A stretch of 64,000 nucleotides of DNA from Diplolepis rosae (GCA_030998225.1 JAPYXD010000466.1:7419001-7483000), one strand, 5' to 3'; counted from the first letter of the stretch, positions 43,652 through 55,189 are shown. The notes: generated by a model from the sequence alone, not told the origin. A program made the numbers and translations.

Positions 43652-43835
43652 AAATTTCGTAAAGCTGATACCCTGCCTTATCTAGTAAGGGTATGTCGAT
43701 GGCGATGATCAGTCGTCCAGAGCAGATTCTAACATCTGTTTTTCCTAATTTTGATAATTCTTCTGCTCGAACATGTGAAATGGATATTAGAAATTCATAT
43801 TCACTCAGTTTAAAATGTATTTCCGTAATAATATC

Positions 43836-44384
43836 TTAGAGTTGTTCTTTAGTAAGAAGAAGTGGATGCAACCTTTTTTCTCGTGCTGCTTCTACTATTT
43901 TTATAAATTGTTTTAAACTTTCGGCTAAATGATTAAGTTTTATCTCGATATGGTCAGCCCATTGTCTTATTCTTCTGAAATATATGATGTTACTCCAGAA
44001 TTGATTATGTGATTCTATGTTTTTGATGGTGTCGTTTAGTTGTTGTTGTACGTTGGCGATCTCTTGCGATTTTTGATTCAATTCTAGGTGAATGTTGTTG
44101 AATTCTGATTTGACGATGTGGGTCTGCTTTCTTAAAATTTTGCTAAGGTTATTTTGTCTGTCATGTAGTTGGTTGATAGCGTTGTCATATTCTTCTGCGT
44201 CGTCGGAAGTCATCACTCCTATCACTGGTCCAATAATTGATCCGATAAATCCTAACAGGGGTGCTCTTTGTTTCTGCATACTTGGGGGTGGGTTTTCTGC
44301 TTCTGGTGTATCTTGCTTTATTTCTGTTAACATATTTTTTAATTCTTCATAATTATTTTCGATTTGTTTGACTTTTCCATTCAA
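43836..44384 (-). pseudogene. env: Env portion with cleavage site and fusion-peptide-like segment
   Basis: The 182-residue frame contains a basic MQKQRAPL site followed by LLGFIGSIIGPVIGVM, a hydrophobic Gly-rich stretch resembling the fusion peptide of F-like Env. A predicted coiled coil follows (NNLSKILRKQTHIVKSEFNN). Frame breaks at about 44,390 and 43,836 separate it from its neighbours. Confidence 0.75.
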
Positions 44385-44393
44385 CAGATCTAC

Positions 44394-44737
44394 TCAAACT
44401 TCACTTCTGCAGTCTTCCTCTATGGATTGGTCCAAACATGTCGAATATATGTTGTTTATATCGGTTGATATGTTTTTGGATTGGAGGTGAGCTTGTAGGT
44501 CCTGTGGATCCATGTACACGACAATCCTCCAATATGTACTGGTAATACGCAAGGGCCTACTTTGGCATAAAATAATCCAGGGTTGTTTCTCAATGGTTGA
44601 CAGTGTCTCCAGAACGTGGGATTTTTCGGCCCCCACCACGTTCCCATCTGGGAGAAACACATGCAAACGTGGCGTGTCAGTCTGTCGGCTCTGCTACACG
44701 CTGCGGTCACCAGCTTCGTGTAAAGCCGAAGGTGCAC
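44394..44737 (-). pseudogene. Env N-terminal remnants and integrase-tail-like segment
   Basis: Two overlapping minus frames carry the start of the Env ectodomain: one has NPGLFYAKVGPCVLP, the other RITSTYWRIVVYMDPQDLQ up to a stop at 44,394. The shift lies near 44,550. Upstream, HVFLPDGNVVGAEKSHVLE resembles an integrase tail. No signal peptide is recognisable. Confidence 0.55.
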
Positions 44738-44810
44738 GAAGACGGACTTCGTTACAATGCTTGAGTTTTCAAGTTATTTTTAGATTTCACGCTTTCGTTT
44801 ATCGAGTCGA

Positions 44811-45767
44811 AATTAAGAATTGTATTTTTCTCGAGTACGTGCAAAAGAGGCGCGAAGAAGACGACGAACTTGAATTTACGAAGTATATAGTTCAAGAAAT
44901 AACACTTTTCTTCAATTTCTTGAAGAAAGTCTGCATGAAATAAACATCAGTATAATCTTGGAAAATTTCATGAGGATTTCAACACTTCAAAAATAAACTT
45001 TCAGTGAAATTTAGTGACAATAAATGTATAAAATTTGAATCAATATATAATTTTCCATTCAAATTTATATACTTCTTACTAATTTTGTACATTTAACAAT
45101 TTTTCAATTCAATATTTTCATCTCACATTTTTGTAGCCTAAGCACAAACTTTTCATTCCAAAACTTAAAATCTCTACGGAAATGGAAAATTGTCTAATAG
45201 CAGTAGATAAATTAAAAAGCTAAAATATGTGTTTATTGGTATTTCCATATTAACATATAAATATCAATCAACTTTAAATTTTACATAAAAATGTTCGTTC
45301 GAAGTGTTCAAATCTTGTTACAATTTAAAAAGATTTTATGGAGGAGTCCAATCTTTTGGATGAAATATTTTGTAGTTCTTAATTTGTCTGTCAGTCTGAA
45401 ATTGTAGTAAGATTTGAACAGTAAACAACAAATTTTCCAATAGAATTCAGGATCAATAATAATTGATTCAGGAAATACTTCAACTCTGTAGAGCATTTTT
45501 GTATTTCGAATTCAAAATGTGTGCTTAAGCCACAAAAAAGTAAGCTGAAAATGTAGATATAAAACTAATTATGTCATGTTTATGTCTTCTTAATGGAAAA
45601 TACTTTGCATATAATTCTCTAATTCGATATTTTTTTAATGTATGAACATTCAAGAAATTGATAAATATTCCATCTTTTTATAGGAACTAAAAATTTCCGG
45701 ATAATGCTTTGATTGAGAAAGCTAAAAATTTGTCAAATATTGATATAAATTGCAATTTTACAATTGC
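44811..45767. other. AT-rich segment left of the long inverted-repeat element
   Basis: No frame resembling the RNase H or integrase expected from the broken pol to the right. Texture is similar to the inverted-repeat arms, so it may be leftover element sequence. Confidence 0.4.
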
Positions 45768-47274
45768 ATTATTTTTCAAATATTTTAACATCTCTTCAAT
45801 CTTGATAATTCTTACAGAAGTTTATTTCATGTGAGTGACTTTTTCTTTTTCTAATGAAAGATTTCGTAATTCTAAATTCGGCCCAATTCGTAACATTGTA
45901 AAAAGATTTTAAAACTTCATAAGAATTTTTTTTCTGTTTTACTCAAAGTCAATAAATATTCAATGTTTGGAATCGAAATATTAAGTAAATGATTTTTAAT
46001 TTCTGGGAATAAACTGCTTTAATAAGACAATCTTTCTTCTTTGTGAGAAATCTCAATTTTAAAATTAAAATTCTACGCATAGTATACAAAAACATAATAT
46101 GAAAATACTTTTATTACAGAATTTTGAAATATACAAGTTGACCAATTTTTAATCGAGTAAATCGGCTACTTCAAGCAAAAAATTATGTTAAAAATATTTT
46201 ATCAAAAAAAAATAAGACACATTAAATTACGGTTTAAAATCCACATTCATAGATTGATGGTAAAAGCAGTTTAAAGTTTTTTAATCTTACGTTTTAGTGA
46301 CGTATGCACAGACTTTTAATCAGATAAATGAAATGCTTTATAGAAAGTCAAAATTTTCTTATTACTGCACTTAATCAAATTTATAAAGTAAAAATATTTT
46401 TTAATTGATGCTTTCACTCAATTCTTTAAACATTCATTAATTGCAAATTGTACTCAAAATTTAATCTTGCAGCGTTCCAATATTCCCACAATGTTACAAA
46501 ATCTTATTAATCATTATTTTAGTCGAATTATTTTCAAAATATTTAAAAAATAAATGTAAATATTTTGATTAAATACTCTGTCAAATTTTGCATTTGACTG
46601 ATCTTGCAAAATTGTTGAAAGTTTTGAATACCGATAGAAGAAACTTTAAATGAAATTTTATGTCCATAAATGCTTAAAGTTCTATATAGAAATATCAACT
46701 ACAACATTCTCAAATTTTATAAATAAACTACTAAATTCAAAAAAATTCAAAACAAAATTCAAAAAGTTTCGGATTTTTTTAAAAACTGTATAAATTTCAA
46801 ATATGAATCAGTCAAAATCTACTGATTATCAGTGAAATTTGACTGATTTAAATAACTAAAAACAGGTTACTGTGAATCAGTCAAATTTCACTGATTACTT
46901 CAGTGAAAAGTAACTGATTTAACAGTGAAAAATATTGTTTCCACTGATGATTCAGTGAAAAGGCAAATCACTGATTCAATCAGTGAAAATTTGACTGATT
47001 CAGATTTAGAGTGTATACAAATTTCAAATATAAAGTGTACTGTGTACATTAATCAAACAAATTTAGAAGATGAATATTTTAATAAATATTCCTAAATATT
47101 ATTGGAATATGATACATATCGATTTTTAGATCTAGTTTTTGCCTTAAACATAAAAGAAAGAAAACACATTTGAAATATTAAAATGAAAAAGCTGGTTCAT
47201 TCTTAGAGAATCCCAAATATTCTGAAATAAAACTCTTTTCCACACCACCACGGAGGTAGAGTTTAAGGCTCGTT
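45768..47274. repeat. Left inverted arm
   Basis: About 1.5 kb, AT-rich, with the reverse complement in 50,325-52,032. It contains the CAGTGA-rich block at 46,805-47,003. Confidence 0.88.
46805..47003. repeat. Array of ATCAGT/ACTGAT motifs, left arm
   Basis: About 14 copies of ATCAGTSAAA or its complement, in both orientations within 200 bases, often as TCAAATTTCACTGATT. It is mirrored in the right arm. Confidence 0.85.
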
Positions 47275-47741
47275 TTTTTTACGTGGTATCCCCTGTAGGC
47301 CTAGTCCTCGTCCTACGAAACGAAAAGGGTTTTTGCTTTCAAGTAAAAAGAAAAAAGGAAAAAAATGAAGCAAAGTCGTAAAAAACGCTACAAATGTAGC
47401 CCGTACTTCAAGCTTGCCTCTATTAAATGCCAGTATACGTCGAACAAAAATGTTTTGTTTTAAATCAAATAATGAAGAAGTTTGATTAATTCGGGATGAT
47501 CTGGGGTGCTTGATTATTGTGAGTACCCTTGCCTCTTACTTATGCCCAAAGCGTGATATTACTCAATTTCAGTATGTTTTCTTACTCACAAAATAATAAT
47601 TAAAACTAAACAATTTCCATACCTGAGGCACGCGAAGAAAGGGATAAAGAACGTATCTCTGATATAAGAAATAAAATGTCATTATTTTGTGAGTAAGAAA
47701 GGGGTTTGAAATTGATTAACGCCATGCCTTGGCCATTAGAA
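47275..47741. other. Non-coding part of the transposon core, transposase 3' side
   Basis: No frame recognised; lies beyond the transposase stop. Confidence 0.5.
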
Positions 47742-48914
47742 TTAATCCTCTCCTTCGTGAGCGAAGAGTGACAAACCACTTTCCCTATCACTTTCTGCCA
47801 TCTCATATAGATTTTCGGTCATTAATTGCAAATGCTTCGAAGTGATGCTCGTTGTTCTGGCTGTTTCAGTTCTCGCCTTTAGGGCTGATCGAGTAACACA
47901 AATTGAGTTGACCGTCCTGTTTCCTAAGCGATTTCTTTTGGGAGTTTTCGCGTCCGTGAGCATGGAGAAACCTCGCTCCGCCTCAGCATTTGAATGAGGA
48001 AGACTCCGAACATGATTCAATACTGAGGTCAAATTTGGAAAAAGTTTTTCTCCTGTACTCGTCGAAGATACACCGATACTAGACCACATTTCGTCAAAAG
48101 ATAAATTCGACCACTTTTCTTTGAGTTCCTGTCTGATTTTGAGTAAAGAATCCCACTCTTTTTGTACACCTATTCTATCAAACGACCCTAAATCTTGACA
48201 AACTTTCCAGACCCTAGGAAAAGTTTCGCTTCGATCAGCATAGAAAGCTACTTGAGGCCGGAAAACAGCAACGCAAGACAAAAAGATGTCATCAAAAGGA
48301 AGTCGATTGCGAATTTCTTCGCTTGCTGTGACATAAAATTTCAAGCAATTACGAAGAAATAGATCAACTTCTACTATTTGCAATTTCTTGTTTGTAAGTT
48401 GCTGCTGGAAATATTCTCGCGTTTCGTTACCAACTTCAATGTCTTGAAGCGGCTTTTGATTACTAGGATCTGCAAAGTTAACATTTCTAATGATTTGAAA
48501 GAATAAATTCGGTTGAAGAAGACCCTCTTTCAAATAACTGCTAAGAATCCATACGAAGAATTTAGCCGAGTTTGGCTGGAGTTCCTGAACCATTGTTTCG
48601 CGACTTTGAAATTTCGCATTGTATACGTTGAACCTATTCAAAGTAAATTTCAAGAATAGGAAATATGCGAGTGTCAAAGGATTCTGCATTTTTCCCAACA
48701 AGTCTTTGGCCTTCTCTACCTTCTCAGATACGAGGACCATAAGATACTGAAGAATAACTTCGCAATTTTTTATTATAATATCTATGCATCGATAGCGGAC
48801 AAGCCAGCGAGTTTCAGAATGACTAGGAATTTTTTGATAGTCATTTCCTAATTCCAAAACAATCGATCGAAAAATAGCCGTTCGCTTGGAGCTAGCATTA
48901 AGAAAAGCTGGCAA
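47742..48914 (-). pseudogene. hAT-like transposase, C-terminal portion
   Basis: The 390-residue frame begins within a conserved AFLNASSKRTAIFRSIV segment. It has HSETRWLVRYRCIDII near 35-50 and ends with a hAT dimerisation region: SLPHSNAEAERGFSMLTDAK, then TPKRNRLGNRTVNSIC. The RNase H-like core between the N-terminal fragment and this one, expected to hold the first two catalytic acidic residues, is missing. The protein should bind and cut element ends when whole; this copy is probably inactive. Confidence 0.82.
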
Positions 48915-48964
48915 ATCTTTGATTAAATCCTCTACATCTGGGATTATGGCACAAGCATATTTTG

Positions 48965-49525
48965 CTACAATTGCTGACGGAAAAGTCCTATCAATTCTGA
49001 TGAAATCGCGAATGGTAAATTATGCTCTACGAAAAATGTACTAATCCTAATCTCTGCTTCTTGTACTTTCTGTTTGAAAGTAACACTTTCCGGAATCGTG
49101 GAATTTGTGAATTCTGAAGCAGAAGAACTTGCTACACAAGGTTCAACACTGTAAGAATTGGCAGTTACATTAGAAGAATTTTCACTTACTACTCCATAAC
49201 ATTCTAATTTATTTGAAAACTCTTGCTTCTTTCTGTGTGATAAAGATGCTTCGTGCTTTTCAATTTCCGATTTGCCACATAGCAACGTTTTATTGCAAAT
49301 TTTGCAATGAAATCTTGTTTCATCTGCTAATGTAACCACCCACTCTCTCCACGACGGAAATTCGTCAAACCATCCCAACTGAAAGTTTTTTGCATTTTTC
49401 ATGACTTTTCTAGCGGGTTGACATTCGTTTGAACCAGAGTTCAAACGGTGGTCAACCTTCGTTTGAACCTGGCTGTCCTTCAAAACACTCAAATTTGGGT
49501 CAACCGGATTACTCATTGTGAACAA
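48965..49525 (-). pseudogene. hAT-like transposase, N-terminal zinc-finger portion
   Basis: The 186-residue frame has QLGWFDEFPSWREWVV followed by a BED/TTF-type finger, FHCKICNKTLLCGKSEIEKH...LSHRKKQ, near residues 70-100. It ends in ELIGLFRQQL at a stop. The following frame resumes ~50 bases later far into the catalytic domain, so roughly 120-150 residues appear deleted at the junction near 48,960. Confidence 0.78.
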
Positions 49526-50324
49526 TAAATTATACGATGAAGGAAAACAGAATTATTTGAAAAGAATTAATAAGATGAAAAGTCGATAAAATTGAGCGAA
49601 TGTGAATAATTTTTAATCTGCACACAAATTAAGTTTCACAAAATAAACTTACCCACAAGCATCAAACAATAACGTACGTAAGAGCACTCACGTATCACCA
49701 AATAATAATATAATATTCTTACTTTTGCCGTTTTCAATAAGGAATTACGATAAAAATATGAAGAATCCACACTCTTGCCTTCTCAAATAACGCATAAAGC
49801 CAGTATATCTTAGAAGAAAACAAAAGAAGGTTGCTATTATTATTTGTTTTCGTCTCCAATTTGACCTCTATACCGTTCGTTTGCGATTTAAAACATTGGT
49901 AACTTTTTGGCTATTAATCTGATTGAGCTACAACTTTTCAGAAAACTTTCTTTACTAAAGTATTAAAATTTTTCTCCTGTAGATAGTTTCAGAAAATGTA
50001 GACACTTAATACAATATTAATAAAATCGTAAAATTCTGAAAATTTGTTAAGCTAGCGCGAGTGGAAGTAGAGAAAACAATTTTTTTTTAAATGTACTTCT
50101 CCCAATTACTTGAAAAATTAGAAGTTTTAAAAATTTTTGCAAAAGGAAAAACGATGTGCCTTGAAAGTGTGTACAAGTCCTTGAAATTCACATTCGAACG
50201 ATTTTTATAATCAATTATCCTGTACATTTAAAGATACAATTTTTGTATTTGGAATAAGTTTTCTGCAATTACGAAAAAATTTATTTAGAGTACATAAAAT
50301 TTATTGAACTATTACTAGTAAACT
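49526..50324. other. Non-coding 5' part of the transposon core
   Basis: AT-rich, no recognised frame; would hold the transposase promoter. Confidence 0.45.
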
Positions 50325-52032
50325 CTACCTCCGTGGTGGTGTGGAAAGGAGTTTTATTTCAGAATATTTGGGATTCTCTAAGAACGAACCAGCTTTTTTA
50401 TTTTAATATTTCAAATATGTTTTCTTTCTTTTATGTTTAAGGCAAAAACTAGATCTAAAAAAAGCAAAAAAACCTATTTCTCTAATTGCGTCCAAGATTA
50501 TAGCAGAATCTATGCAACCGATTGTTAAAGGCTTTAAAAGTTTTCGCTTTAATTTAAAAAGCAAGTCTTCATAGTATTTTACTAAGTAATGAAAGTATGT
50601 CTACAATTGTTTTCTTGAATCCTACCCAAAGGTCAAACATGGTGCAAAAATGTCGTAAAATAAGAAAAATGTCTGAGTACTTTGAAGAAGTTTTTCTAAA
50701 TCGATATGTATCATATTCCAATAATATTTAGGAATATTTATTAAAATATCCATCTTCTAAATTTGTTTGATTAATGTACAGAGTACACTTTATATTTGAA
50801 ATTTGTATACACTCTAAATCTGAATCAGTCAAATTTTCACTGATTGAATCAGTGATTTGCCTTTTCACTGAATCATCAGTGGAAACAATATTTTTCACTG
50901 TTAAATCAGTTACTTTTCACTGAAGTAATCAGTGAAATTTGACTGATTCACAGTAACCTGTTTTTAGTTATTTAAATCAGTCAAATTTCACTGATAATCA
51001 GTAGATTTTTACTGATTCATATTTGAAATTTGTACGGTTTTTAAAAAAATCCGAAACTTTTTGAATTTAGTAGTTTATTTATAAAATTGAGAATGTTGTA
51101 GTTGATATTTCTATACAGAACTTTAAGCATTTATGGACATAAAATTTCATTTAAAGTTTCTTCTATCGGTATTCAAAACTTTCAACAATTTTGCAAGATC
51201 AGTCAAATGCAAAATTTGACAGAGTATTTAATCAAAATATTTACATTTATTTTTTAAATATTTTGAAAATAATTCGACTAAAATAATGATTAATAAGATT
51301 TTGTAACATTGTGGGAATATTGGAACGCTGCAAGATTAAATTTTGAGTACAATTTGCAATTAATGAATGTTTAAAGAATTGAGTGAAAGCATCAATTAAA
51401 AAATATTTTTACTTTATAAATTTGATTAAGTGCAGTAATAAGAAAATTTTGACTTTCTATAAAGCATTTCATTTATCTGATTAAAAGTCTGTGCATACGA
51501 CACTAAAACGTAAGATTAAAAAACTTTAAACTGCTTTTACCATCAATCTATGAATGTGGATTTTAAACCGTAATTTAATGTGTCTTATTTTTTTTTGATA
51601 AAATATTTTTAACATAATTTTTTGCTTAAAGTAGCCGATTTACTCGATTAAAAATTGGTCAACTTGTATATTTCAAAATTCTGTAGTAAAAGTATTTTCA
51701 TATTATGTTTTTGTATCCTATGCGTAGAATTTTAATTTTAAAATTGAGATTTCTCACAAAGAAGAAAGATTGTCTTATTAAAGCAGTTTATTCCCAGAAA
51801 TTAAAAATCATTTACTTAATATTTCGATTCCAAACATTGAATATTTATTGACTTTGAATAAAACAGAAAAAAAATTCTAATGAAGTTTTAAAATCTTTTT
51901 ACAATGTTACGAATTGGGCCGAATTTAGAATTACGAAATCTTTCATTAGAAAAAGAAAAAGTCACTCACATGAAATAAACTTCTGTAAGAATTATCAAGA
52001 TTGAAGAGATGTTAAAATATTTGAAAAATAAT
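50325..52032. repeat. Right inverted arm
   Basis: Reverse complement of the left arm with an extra ~240 bases near 50,456-50,699. The outer end breaks the RT frame. Confidence 0.88.
50821..51019. repeat. Array of ATCAGT/ACTGAT motifs, right arm
   Basis: Mirror copy of 46,805-47,003 with almost no changes. Confidence 0.85.
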
Positions 52033-53376
52033 TCTGACATATTCATAATGCCCATTTAATGATAAGAAAGCTGTCTTAGGTCTGTCCGCAGGGTCTAGTT
52101 CTATCTGGTGAAATCCACTCGCAAGGTCAAATACTGAAAAATATTGGGCTCTACCTAAATGATCAAGAATTTCGGAAATATTTGGCAGAGGATAAGCATC
52201 GCCATTCGTCTTTTCATTGAGAAGGCGGAAGTCGATCACTATTCTCCATTTTCTTTTCCCGGTGTGGTCCAATTTTTTAGGTATAATTAGTAATGGAGAG
52301 TTGTAGGGTGACTTTGAATTTTGAATGGCTCCTTCAGTTTTCATTTCAGTTATGACGCATTCTATTTCTTCTTTCTGAGCTGGCGAAAACCTGAAGGGGC
52401 GGGTGTTTATGGGTATTTCGTCTGTTGTATGTATTTTATATTGTACCAGATGTGTAGAGGTTAGTGGTTCCCCAGGCAGATAAAAGCTATCTGGAAACTC
52501 CTGCACTATTTCTATAACGTGATCCTTTTCTTCTTGGTTGAGATGATCCAACTGTAATTTGTCAATTACTTCCTCTATTTTGTCTCTTTGAAATTTGAAA
52601 TTTTCGGCTAAAAAATATTCGTCTGAATCTTCTCCTGGTAAATTATAATATTCGAAGGGTATTAATTCTTGTGGGGGTATTTCAATGCTGAAATCTTTTT
52701 CAGTTGTGTTGATTGCTAATACGTGGCAAATTCCGTTTGCGTTTGTTACAGCTGCTTCACCCACTAGTACTCCTTCTGTAGTTTTGATTAAGGGTAGATA
52801 ACCTTCTTTTAATTCTGTTTTTGTGACTTCTACGGGGATTACTCGTTTAGTTCTTGCTTTGATCTGAATAGGTCCTAATGATGTCCCTTTGTAGCCTTCC
52901 ATATTTTCCTTGGCTATTTTGGATTCTTCGTCTACAAATGGTACGGGTTTGGTTGGGTTGGAATGAGTTACGATTGTGTTGTGCCAAAATGAAATCTCTA
53001 CCTTTTCTTGTCGGAGGTATTCTCTTCCTAGAATTCCGCCGGTGTTGATAGGAAAATCTGGTTCTGTGACGTGAAAGGTCACTATTGAGTTTTTAATTTT
53101 TATTTCAACGATTCCAAGGGTTGAAATCTTGTTTTGGGTTATACCAGCTATTTCAATTGGTTCATTGTGTGATACTGTTATGTCTTCGTCGAGTGAGCTT
53201 AGCTTAATTATGTTTACGTCTGCTCCAGTGTCGACTGGTAATTGGGCCTTGTTTTCTTTAAAACTGAGTGAGCTGATTTCTACTACTAGTGATTCTCTTC
53301 TAAATTTTGTGCACAGGACTTTCTTTGCTGCATTAATATCCTCACACTGCTTTGACGCTCTTTTTGGTCTGTGCAC
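52012..53376 (-). pseudogene. pol: Pol 5' part (protease and RT) of the env-bearing gypsy element, interrupted
   Basis: The 454-residue frame overlaps gag in another phase, as usual for gag-pol. Protease VDTGADVNII is near residue 50 and TGGILGREYL near 115. RT shows KRKWRIVIDFRLLNEKT and AQYFSVFDLASGFHQIEL (motif A). The frame breaks after LSLNGHYEYVR at 52,033, where the inverted-repeat transposon begins, before YLDD. The missing RT palm, RNase H and integrase are not found on the other side, so more sequence was lost than the insertion alone explains. Confidence 0.88.
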
Positions 53377-54314
53377 GTCGTCGCGTCCTCTCGGCGAGCA
53401 AGGCTGGAGTTTAAATGTTCTGTGTTTGATGGAGATGGGGATGGCGTACGAGGGGGGTTGGTGGGGTTCTTATGGGGGTAGTTCGGGCTTGGATATGGAA
53501 TAGTGTGATTTGGGTAATAAGGATATGGTTGATAGGGTGGATATGGGGGGTATGAATAGGGGTGGGGGAAAATACTGGGGTAGTTTTGTTCCGTTGGAAA
53601 ATAGTTTCGTCTATTTAATCTAGGTGAATTTTGCCTATCTTCATTGGGTCGATTTCTTTCTGGAGAGACCGCAAATCGGACGTGCGGACTAGGGCTGCGA
53701 TCACGCATTCCTGAGTAAGCAGGTTGAGCAAAATTTCTGTCATAAAAGTTATTATGTGGGGATTGAGGGTTTAACTGATGTCTTGATTCGTATTCTATGG
53801 CATATTTTAGAGCTGCTTCTATTGAATTTGGATTTCGGCTTTCTACTGCTCCTGAGAGTCCATCTGGAAGTCCACGAATAAAAGATTCTAAAGCACAATC
53901 GTTGAGAGGGGCTAATAATAGATCCGCGTTATCGTATTTATCTTCTAGTGCGGCTTGCGCACCAGATTTTGATATTGTAAGGCGATCGTAGTATTCACTC
54001 ACACTTTTGTTACGGGTCATTTTGATGTTCGAAATTTCGTGTGTGTACCACGTGTATGACTTGTGAGAAGCAAACCGTTGTTTGAGGTGGTCAATCAAGT
54101 CCTTCATGGAAAAAAAACTTTTTCCATGTTTGCTATCTCTTGCAGCTCCCTTCAGTCGGGAGAGAACCCCCCTGATATACTGTTTTTCACTGTTGGCAGG
54201 TATGCTGGCTTCTTCGTTTATCACGTCCTGAATAAAGTCTCTTACTGGCATATTTTTACCATTAAATATCAGCACATTCATTATGCCTTGTTGAATAGCA
54301 AAACATTCTGCCAT
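53286..54314 (-). CDS. gag: Gag of the env-bearing gypsy element
   Basis: The 342-residue frame has a capsid-like helical region (NVLIFNGKNMPVRDFIQDVI, SRLKGAARDSKHGK, SFIRGLPDGLSGAVESRNP) and a Pro/Tyr/Asn-rich C-terminal third (YPPYPPYQPYPYYP). There is no CCHC knuckle, which fits errantivirus-type Gag and contrasts with the 1-12 kb element. It ends about 90 bases into the pol frame. Confidence 0.85.
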   Translation of the reverse strand: MAECFAIQQGIMNVLIFNGKNMPVRDFIQDVINEEASIPANSEKQYIRGVLSRLKGAARDSKHGKSFFSMKDLIDHLKQRFASHKSYTWYTHEISNIKMTRNKSVSEYYDRLTISKSGAQAALEDKYDNADLLLAPLNDCALESFIRGLPDGLSGAVESRNPNSIEAALKYAIEYESRHQLNPQSPHNNFYDRNFAQPAYSGMRDRSPSPHVRFAVSPERNRPNEDRQNSPRLNRRNYFPTEQNYPSIFPHPYSYPPYPPYQPYPYYPNHTIPYPSPNYPHKNPTNPPRTPSPSPSNTEHLNSSLARREDATTCTDQKERQSSVRILMQQRKSCAQNLEENH

Positions 54315-54604
54315 GGATGTTGACCTGTACCTATTTCGTGTTTAATTATGTTGAATTTAATTGAATTACGCAAAATTGGGATTTCTACTAATCCTACTGT
54401 TGAAAGAGTGGCGTTATGTAGTATGTAGATTTTTAAATGGTTTATTTTGACTTCGGGGATTATCTTATCCTTTTGGATTAAATTGATATTTAGTGTTGGA
54501 TCGTACAAGAAATCTCCTCTTTTATTTTTTAATAGGTCAGAATATACTGAAATTATAATATTGGTTTGATGTTTTATTATTATTTGAGTTTGGTTAGTTG
54601 CCAT
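54281..54604 (-). CDS. Possible N-terminal extension of Gag
   Basis: A 107-residue frame (MATNQTQIIIKHQTNI start) immediately upstream of and overlapping gag by 34 bases in another phase. It has alternating hydrophobic segments and ends shortly after HEIGTGQHPW. Either it is the original Gag start separated by a frameshift or a separate small protein. Confidence 0.45.
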   Translation of the reverse strand: MATNQTQIIIKHQTNIIISVYSDLLKNKRGDFLYDPTLNINLIQKDKIIPEVKINHLKIYILHNATLSTVGLVEIPILRNSIKFNIIKHEIGTGQHPWQNVLLFNKA

Positions 54605-55185
54605 ATAATGTAGACAACTTTATTATTATTATTTAGTATAACTATTGATTTTGAATTTCAATTTGTTTTTGTTGAAGAATTCTGCTGTAATTTTAACGCA
54701 CTGTGAATTTTGGTCGCGATGTATGCAGATACTCTACGTTCTTAGCCTTGAATGCTATGATTTCAGTGATGCAAAGGGGGTCAGGTCAGACGTATTTAAT
54801 ATTCGCCTGAGTGGATTTTACACTTGTTATTTTAATAGTTGATTAAGAGCATTAACAAAAGTTATTTTCAGCGATATGAAATTGGACAAGTTAGATTTAA
54901 TGAAAATGCGTGAACAATTATGGCAATTATAAAATTTGTTTATTGCTAACAAATAACAAAATTGTTTATTGTTACAGAATTTTAGTGATGCAAGATTGGA
55001 CAAACTAGACTCAAGCACAATTTTTGGACAATCTTTACATTCAAAAATATTCTGTTAGTTAATTAAGTTGAAGATTGCAGTTTATAAACAATACAATAAG
55101 AGCATTTGAAATTTTGCCTTACCCAATGATCGCAATCAATGGTGACCGTTCAACGAATCTAAAAAGGACTTATACTCTTGAAGGC
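54605..55185 (-). other. Leader of the env-bearing element (truncated)
   Basis: The reverse complement of 54,960-55,185 matches the leader of the 1-12 kb element at about 2,570-2,770, including TCCTTTTTAGATTCGTTGAA, GGGTAAGGCAAAATT and TTGTCCAATCTTGCAT. The match stops at 55,185, where an unrelated repeat begins, so primer site and 5' LTR are missing. Confidence 0.75.
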
Positions 55186-55189
55186 TGTT

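Larger units (their letters stand above)
45768..52032 (-). mobile_element. Long inverted-repeat transposon with hAT-like transposase remains
   Basis: Left arm 45,768-47,274 and right arm 50,325-52,032 are inverted copies at high identity, joined by a 3.05-kb core with a minus-strand hAT-like gene. Inner ends share CCACACCACCACGGAGGTAG. The right arm has a ~240-bp insertion (about 50,456-50,699) absent from the left. The right outer end falls inside the RT frame of the env-bearing gypsy element, so this inserted later. No 8-bp hAT target duplication was found; outer sequences differ (ACAATTGC versus TCTGACAT). Confidence 0.82.

Noticed and set aside
45308..45496. 62-residue minus frame as the missing pol fragment
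   Set aside because: No RNase H or integrase motif; composition is AT-driven.
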